A stretch of 64,000 bases of DNA from Brasenia schreberi (Eukaryota; Streptophyta; Magnoliopsida; Nymphaeales; Cabombaceae), in NCBI GenBank assembly GCA_036023115.1, contig JAYKKT010000041.1, positions 2,508,501 to 2,572,500 of the forward strand, written 5' to 3'. Each line of letters begins with the position of its first letter. The first letter of the stretch is position 1. The position numbers and the translations under genes are program-made. Below the pieces are notes generated by a model. The model did no database searches. It was not told the DNA's origin and saw only the letters and a program-made list of their open reading frames with translations. This document shows, one piece after another, positions 57,021 to 64,000 of this stretch.

Positions 57021-57034
57021 ATTTAACTTTTCCA

Positions 57035-58610
57035 CTCCATTGCATATTTGATATCATCACTAACAACTCATCTACTCATTGTCAACTTGAGAAAGTGTCA
57101 ACCAAAATCTCCACTTGCAATTTGTGTGAGAATCAATATAAGTCATTTTCTCTCACCCGGCACCCATGTGTAGATCCACCACTGGTCAAGCATATTGTAT
57201 TGGTGAATGGGTGAAATCCATGCATTCCTCTTTTCATGCTTCTCTACCTCCACTTTTCCCCTTTGCTGCCTCTTGTTTTTACTGTGTCTCCCTCTTCTTC
57301 ACCAGTATGCATCTTTCTCATATGGATTTTTTAAAGTGGTTTTAGTAATGAGATTGATGGTTTTTTATTGTTTATATACACATATATATATATACAAATA
57401 ACCGAATATGTATATACATATATGTTTACATGCATGTGCATATACATATATATGTGTAAATGTTTATATATGTAAATATGCATATACATGTATGTATATA
57501 ATATGTACATATATGCACAAATATACATACATATACATGTGCATGTGCATATATATATATATATATTTACATATACATACATATCTGTACATATATACAT
57601 GTACATATAAATATATGTGCATATTTAAATATATACATACAAATATACATATACATACGCATACCTATAGAGAGAGAAAGAGAGAGAATTCAGCCATAGA
57701 GGGTAAATTGAACCCAAATAATTTGGTTCAGTTTTCATATTCAAATGAAGTTTGCTTTGGTTTAGATGCACACTCTTAGGTATGCTCATGAAGTTCCAGA
57801 AATATTGGTACAATATTAATGATATCTTAGTGTTACTGTATTATTGGATTTGATGTACAAAATAGATGTTCTTGAATTTTACTACGACGAGTTATATGAA
57901 GATAATTTTGTAAGTGAAGTTGTAAGAGTTAAACAAATTTGTTATGACTCAATGACAAAGAACAAAGTTCATTAATCATGTAAAGCACAGTTACCAAGAG
58001 GATCACACCTAATGATAAAATTTCAGTTTTTGATAGATGTATTCAATTAAAAAGCATCAAAGAGGATCATCTACTTAAAGTGAACTCAATTTTTACTTAG
58101 AGGAAGACGTGCTCCCAAAAACTCGTAATTTTGTACTTTTATCATGGTGAAAGATAAATGGAGTTAAGTTTCAAACAATACAAAAAATAGCTAGAGAGAT
58201 ATGTCATTTTCACTCACTATCGTTCTTCCAAATCTACGCTTAGTACTGGGTTCATGATCAGTGACCACAAAAGTAAATTGAAAGAATCAATAATAGAAGC
58301 TTTATTGTATTACAAGAATTGGTTGTAGGCTTTAGAAAATGATAATTACTTATATTTATTAATCTTTATAGTATATTTTCACATAGTTTAGTTTATTATA
58401 ATATACTAAATGGTGCTTGTTCATTTACTTTACATATTGTAAACCACTTAGTATGGATGATTTTGTTACCATGAACGATGGATTTGACAACAATAATGAA
58501 GAGGACCCATGTCACCTTCGTAATGAATTTGGCAAGTAATTAACCATCTTATCATTCATTGCGTTAATGGTGCCTCTAATTTGTTTGAATCTATTATCTT
58601 TTTAGCTGAC
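57035..58610. other. Intergenic with ATATAC-rich repeat
   Basis: The block 57365-57660 is a degenerate TATATACATA microsatellite. Its open frames (Tyr/Ile/Met/Cys-rich on both strands) are artefacts. The remainder is unassigned AT-rich sequence. Confidence 0.6.
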
Positions 58611-58629
58611 TGTCTTTTTTCTCTTTTGA

Positions 58630-58950
58630 AAGAAGGAAGAAGATTTGATTTGTGCATGACACGAGCATAACTTGTATTGGTGGAGTCTGTAATTTGGTTG
58701 AATATTTGGTCTTATGTAGGAAGGAAATACTATTATTATGTATTTGTTTGAATATGATTTGACATGTGTGTATTGGTAGAGCTTGTAATTTTCTATTGTT
58801 TTTCACAATTAATCATAACTTGATGGGGAAGGGAAGACTAAAATAACTTAGAAGGAAATAAGTTTTGATCTTTTGTAGGAGGGGAACACCATTATTTGTA
58901 TTTGTTTGAATATTATTTAATATGTGTGTATTGGCATACAAGGTATAACT
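58630..58950. repeat. Degenerate repeats with TGTGTGTATTGG(T/C)A core
   Basis: Three irregular copies of a block containing GTATTTGTTTGAATAT, AT(A/G)TGTGTGTATTGG and CTTGTAATTT occur near 58640, 58730 and 58890. Copies are partial and spaced unevenly. Confidence 0.5.
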
Positions 58951-59044
58951 GTATAAGTTTTAATTTTGAGATGGATATATGTGTGATGAACACCTCTTCC
59001 GGAATGATAGGTTGGGGTCTCTATTACACTTATAATCTCATTGG

Positions 59045-59290
59045 CTTATAACACATACCAGGCTTCATCTTAGTTTATTGTGTATAACATATTTATACTA
59101 GGCTTCATATTGATCCAATGTGTATTCGGTGTGTATAATGCATTTATACAGGCTTCATCTTAATTCAATATGTATTCAATGTATATAACATATTTATATC
59201 ATGCTTCATCTTGATTCAATATGTACTCAATGTGCATCATAACTCATTTATACCAGGTTCCATCTTGATTCAATATATATTACTTATATT
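59045..59290. repeat. Minisatellite, ~50-60-bp unit, 4-5 copies
   Basis: Units share AGGCTTCATCTT(A/G)ATTCAAT, GTGTATTCAATGTGTATAA and CATATTTATA. They begin near 59060, 59100, 59150, 59205 and 59257. A further diverged copy lies at 59430-59495. Confidence 0.7.
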
Positions 59291-59519
59291 CTCACCCTTT
59301 TAAAGTAGTTTGTTTATCCCAACACTTGATTGTGCATTACTAATTTACTACATTTGCATATGTTGGGGATCTGTTCTTAATTTTTATTTATAATCTCTTT
59401 GGATTATAAAGTTATAATGCATGTATGAGGTTTCATCTTAGTTCAATGTGTATAACACATTTATACCAAGCTTCATCTCGATTTAATGTATAATACTTAT
59501 ATTCTTACCATTTAAAAGT

Positions 59520-60240
59520 AGTTTGTGCATCCCAATATCTTGATTGTGCATTACTATGTACAGATATGCTGGGGGGTCTTTGTTCTAGCGTTTGATGTTG
59601 ATTCCAACATAAAGGCATGTATGTAACTCTAGCCAATTTATTTTATTCTTGAAGATTTTGAACTATGTATATGTTCACTTTGAAAAGTTTTAGTAAGATG
59701 AAGAAGATGCAATTAATGATACATGAAGAATATATTATGAATATATTCCCATTGATATTTTGTGTATCGTGTACATATGAAGAAGATATTATGAAAGTAT
59801 TTTTATTGATATTTTGGATGAAGACTTGTAAATTAATGATGGATGAAGAAGAAGCTTTTTATCATGTACATATGATTGGAACGTGTTTTTGGAAGATTTG
59901 CCCAATTCATCATGAAAGCTGAAGATAAATTTGGCTGGTTTAAAAGAGCGAGTTTTATGTATCATGTCAATATGATTAGAATGTATGATAAATAATGTTT
60001 CTTTTATATTTATCTATGATGTTAGCGATAAAATGATGTTTTGATGGTTAAAATAAAAAATTATATTATGTTTTTAATATACAAACCACAAAAGCAAGGT
60101 AGGTTCATTGAGATGATTGTGAGGTGGGTGTGAAGCATGAACTTGGAGACCTACTTGGCAAGGCGGGTGAGGAAAAAATTTGTGTCATTCTGGGTCGGAT
60201 GGAGTCCTTACCCATCCCATTGCCATCCCTATTTAGCGGC
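59520..60240. other. Intergenic, possible end of a TAGGGATGGCAATGGG-type MITE
   Basis: The sequence CCCATCCCATTGCCATCCCTA ends near 60232. Inverted, it is the usual start of a common plant hAT MITE class. The other terminus was not found. The 85-codon frame at 59665-59922 shows no motif. Confidence 0.35.
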
Positions 60241-62800
60241 CCTACCCAGCTAACTCTCTAAGTAGTTGAGGACGAAATTTATTTTGTTTTGTTTTCTTTC
60301 TTAATCAGAGAAGAAAAAGCACCGTGGGGGTAACTTGCACTTTACAATGGTTTATATGAACAAGTGCTTTGTCTTAAACAAAACATAAATTAAAGGCAAG
60401 GGTTTGTCAAAAATGAAGAATCCCACAATCAAGTGTGGTTAAGGTATCTATAGATGTTGCATTTTACAAGCTAACAACTTTTGCAAGGTTTTCCTTTTCT
60501 TTTCATATACTTTATGCCTTTGAAGTTTAGTGATTTCAGGATTTCAAACTTTGCAAACACACCCATATCTTTAAAACCATGATAGTGCTTGATCTAATTC
60601 CAAATATACATTTCAAGCACAATTGTTTCGATCATCTCTAAGGATCTAACATTACCTCCAAGAACAATATGATCGCTATAAACTTTGCCGGTAGGATCAT
60701 TGATTATTTGGTGAGGATTTTTCCTACCATGGGCACCTTTCTCTTCACCTAAAACATCTACCTCCAGCTCATTCTTAGTAAAGATCCCTCCTTTCAGCCT
60801 TCTCTCTAGCGGTCTTCCTCGTTTTCTTACTTTTAGTCACTTTGGTCTTGTATGGACACTCGGCTCGAAGCCGACTGGAGAAAGAGAAGGCCAATGCATT
60901 GTGGTTCATTGGCTTGCGGTTCATTGGCTTGCTCTTTTGTTTAGTTGCCTTGGTCTTTCTTTTCAGGGCATGGATGATTCTTTTGGCGCAGACAAGTTGC
61001 GTGGTTCCGGCTTCCTATGTCATCCCAGCTTTGGTAGCCTTTGGGTTTCTCTTCATCCTTAGAAGGCCCTATGGGGCTTCTTGTTGATATGCTTACTCTT
61101 AGAGGTCAACAATCATACATAAGTTTTATGATAAAATAGTTTACCCTGAAAATCCTAGGCCAAGGCCCATCTCCCATGGAAGAATGCTACTATTGGAACT
61201 TTTTCCTAGATATTTACATAAAAAATTATTGTATGGTGTATTGCTTTATTATAAACCCAGTTGGGAAAACATTTACCAATTTAACTATTGCATTGTTATG
61301 TATTGGGATGTTCCGATAAAATTTTGAGAAAATTGATAAAACTATGTGCTATTTTTTAAGTTTTATATTTGAAACCTCAATGTTTCTCGGTTTTAGGAAG
61401 GATGTGAGGTTTTCTTGATTAACCAAATAGAGACCTTAGTTTCTATTATTAATCGAATAAAGACTTAAGATTTTCACTATTATTAATCAAATAAAGACTT
61501 AACATTTTTGCAACACGTAAAAAAAAACTATTATCATCACCTACTAAGTCATTGTTTCACAAATGATTGGAAACTTCATATCCTTGATTGATTAATAATG
61601 AAAATATCATATTCCTCTTAAAATATTGAAAATGTCATGAACCACAATAAGTCGTTGTCGCACTTTTTATGGTTGAAAATCTCTACATTACTCTTGTTAT
61701 GTAAGAGGTGCCCCCACCAACATCTCCTATATAAAAGATATCATAAGATATACATCTCCTATATAAGAGATACACGAGGAACATGTCTCTTGTGCATAAG
61801 AAACACACTCACAACATGTCTTTTTTTGTAAAAGAGACATAGAATACCTCATCTCTTTTTACTTTTTCTTTTTAGAGTGAAGAAAGGAAAGGTGAAGAAA
61901 AGAGGCAATGATGAGATCTGGTGGCACAACAAGGAAAGTGAGGGATGATAATCGGCATATGCCGATATGCTCATGACAAGAGGAGAGAAAGAAAAAGAGG
62001 TGGCAGGCTTCAGTGGACGGTTCAAGCTATGAGAGAAAGAGGTCTTATGGGTAAAAAAGGGTATTATAGAAAATAATGCAGTTTAAACCACATGCTATTT
62101 TCAACTTTCACCCAAAAATATCAATATAAATATAACCCATGATCAAAAATGAAATTCTAGATGAGCCACGGGTAAAAAGGCCACCTTTTCAACCATAATT
62201 GTGGAGCCAACAAATTATGTTTCCAATAGAAAAGGTATATAATACAATTATGACAAGAGGTGATAGAGGTGACCTTTGGTAGATGAAATGGTGGAACTAT
62301 GCAAAACAAGTACAATTGAGTATTGAGTATGAACTACATCCTCTTCGTCTCTCTCACTAAATAGCTTCCCATGCTAGATATTTTTTAATCATCACTAGCA
62401 TCCATGTGATCAATTGAACGATAGTGATCAAGACAATTATCCCGCATCGCATTTAATGTACTCATGTACATGAAGTGACATCAATCCTTGTGTTGATGTT
62501 GGGTGGCTCGATCTACATTGTTCATGCGATTGAACGAATGACACATATTGTATAATAGAGTTTGACATAAGAGAGTGTCTACAACTCTCAATTTTCATAT
62601 ATATATATATATATGCATTGTATATAGAGTCGCTACAAATATAAGGATCCATATAGAAAAAATTAGTACTGGACAACCTACTTACTTTGATAGTTCAGTT
62701 ATATTAATAAAACTATTTGACACTGAAATTTATTAAAGAGTTTCTTTTTTATTTGAAATTATGTCTTTTGTTGCTACTTACTTAGATTTGGTTGGGCCTG
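60241..62800. other. Intergenic, no gene recognised
   Basis: A hydrophobic 81-codon frame at 60842-61087 includes a short internal duplication (TTCATTGGCTTGC twice). It has no family motif, promoter or intron evidence. Short repeats of AATCAAATAAAGACTTAA lie at 61420-61510 and of CTCCTATATAAGAGATA at 61725-61775. Otherwise nothing is recognised. Confidence 0.35.
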
Positions 62801-62801
62801 A

Positions 62802-63081
62802 TTGAAGGTTTTAGCTTCATGTCATTATTTTGACTTCATTGATTGAATGAGATTAGGTATACGGAAGGCAAATAAATAAAAGAAATCTTTCATCACGGGT
62901 AGTAAAAGAGGAAAAAGGTTGTATATAATTCAAATAGAAAGATAAACAATGAACATGAATGACTTTGTTTATCCGATAGCAGAAAAATACTCATTGGATG
63001 AAATCAATTTTTTCACTTTCTCACTTTGATGTCCCTAGGGTCCTAGGGATATCCAGAACAAGTGGAGGTTTTAATATAGTG

Positions 63082-63153
<72 letters not shown>

Positions 63154-63270
63154 AAGGTTGTAGCCTCATGCCATTATTTTGACTTAATTGGTTAAATGGG
63201 ATTAGGTATATAAAAGGCAAATCAATAAAATAGATCTTTCGTCATGGGTAGTAGAAGAGGAAAAAGATAG
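62802..63270. repeat. Direct repeat (~120 bp) with (TA)n between the copies
   Basis: The block 62802-62921 recurs at 63151-63270, a period of about 349 bp. Anchors are TTGAAGGTT(T/G)TAGC(T/C)TCATG, CATTATTTTGACTT, GATTAGGTATA and GGGTAGTA(A/G)AAGAGGAAAAA. The second copy directly follows the (TA)n run. Confidence 0.8.
63083..63150. repeat. (TA)34 microsatellite
   Basis: A TA run of about 68 bp. The Ile/Tyr open frame across it is an artefact. Confidence 0.98.
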
Positions 63271-63336
63271 AAATTCCAATTACTACAATTATTTCATAAT
63301 CATCATTTAGTATTGGTAGTCATGTTCTCACTAAAA

Positions 63337-64000
63337 CTCCGCCCATGTAAGGGATCGCCCTTGCATTGTCGGTCCCAAGCCTGGATAAAGGAGGAGGGTT
63401 GTGTTAGGCTTTCGACAGCCAGCATAAAACTTCGTCAGATTTTTATAACATCGATTACAAAAATTATGAGTATTGCTTTGGGGCGTCCCCGCCTAGCGAC
63501 GTGCTGTAGAGCCCAAATGCAGTAAGAAGTAAGCAAGGGCCATTACATTTTCGCTCGAATATAGTGAATCAATTGTAGAGAGGGTTCCCACATCATGGAC
63601 AGGTGTGGGTAAAGAAGTTAGTCCCGCTATATTGCCGCCCGAATGTAGTGAAGAATTTTCAGATAGGGTCTCCGCATTTTGATTATGGACGGATGCAGTG
63701 GGTAAGGAAGCTAGTCCTAGATAATAAGATTCATATTGGTTCTTGGCATATTGGAACATTATCGGGTAAGCTAATGGAGGTAGTAGATACTATGATTCGG
63801 AGAAAGATTAATATTCTATGTTTACAAGAGACAAAATGGGTTGGAGAAAAAGCAAAGGAGATAGAGGATACAGGTTTTAAATTATGGTACTCAGGTAAAG
63901 AAAATGCTTGAAACGAAGTTGGTATTATCATAAATAAAGATTTAAAGGAGAGTGTAGTAGACATACAACGATATGGTGACCATATCACGACGTTGAAATT
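63337..64000 (+). mobile_element. RTE LINE, 5' leader and start of endonuclease, cut by the window end
   Basis: The leader starts CCGCCCATGTAAGGGATCGC and passes through GGGCGTCCCCGCCTAGCGAC, an uninterrupted GATAATAAG and GTAAGCTAATGGAGGTAGTA. The endonuclease start ([31 protein letters not shown]) is open to 63911. A TGA then lies where other copies read on. This is the best reference in the window for the undisturbed leader. Confidence 0.85.

Noticed and set aside
57331..57779. Tyr/Ile/Cys/Met-rich open frames on both strands
   Set aside because: They follow the TATATACATA microsatellite; open on both strands only because the repeat lacks stop codons.
60842..61087. Hydrophobic 81-codon frame, possible small membrane protein
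   Set aside because: No family similarity, an internal duplication of TTCATTGGCTTGC, and no promoter or intron context.
62998..63195. Open frame with a long Ile-Tyr run
   Set aside because: Translation of the (TA)n microsatellite.

Overview
This is a window of plant nuclear DNA, AT-rich, with long spliceosomal introns, (GA)n and (TA)n microsatellites and several layers of decayed transposable elements. The two recognisable host genes, a Sec14-like lipid-transfer protein and a plant-only chromomethylase (BAH + chromodomain + C5 methyltransferase), place it in a flowering plant. I cannot name the species. All exon models were spliced by hand from GT/AG sites and reading frame; no alignment or transcript was available.

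Layout. 1263-4310 (+): a five-exon Sec14/CRAL-TRIO gene, 306 aa. 7913-8068 and 9078-10464 (-): isolated coding remnants, the second from a neprosin-domain (DUF239) gene. 12425-14855 (+): a broken Ty1/copia retrotransposon. 16.3-22.4 kb: no recognisable gene, but a 72-bp tandem duplication and a ~1-kb tandem duplication. 24053-53129 (-): one chromomethylase gene of about 29 kb. Its 21 exons join without a frame break into a predicted 1082-aa protein with all major methyltransferase motifs. 53.6-64 kb: intergenic, with SINEs, a MITE, a minimal RTE-derived element, microsatellites, and the 5' part of another RTE LINE running off the window.

The chromomethylase introns explain most of the middle of the window. 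Intron 13 (11 kb), intron 3 (5.9 kb) and intron 20 (2 kb) hold an RTE-clade LINE family (about 3.2 kb full length, (TTG)n-tailed) in full-length, truncated and nested copies. They also hold hAT-superfamily remnants whose ends are packed with GTATCG/CGATAC motifs, and small MITEs with 8-bp target duplications. A gene whose product maintains CHG methylation on transposons is therefore itself loaded with transposons. One of them is a hAT fold-back whose two arms are both hAT 3' ends, which could form a hairpin in the intron.

Most noteworthy: (1) the first exon of the chromomethylase encodes about three tandem ~80-100-aa repeats ahead of the BAH domain; (2) a 178-bp element made only of the 5' and 3' ends of the RTE LINE, present twice with the same internal junction, once between perfect 14-bp target duplications; (3) RTE insertions of only 35-182 bp with clear target duplications; (4) the hAT inverted arms in intron 13.
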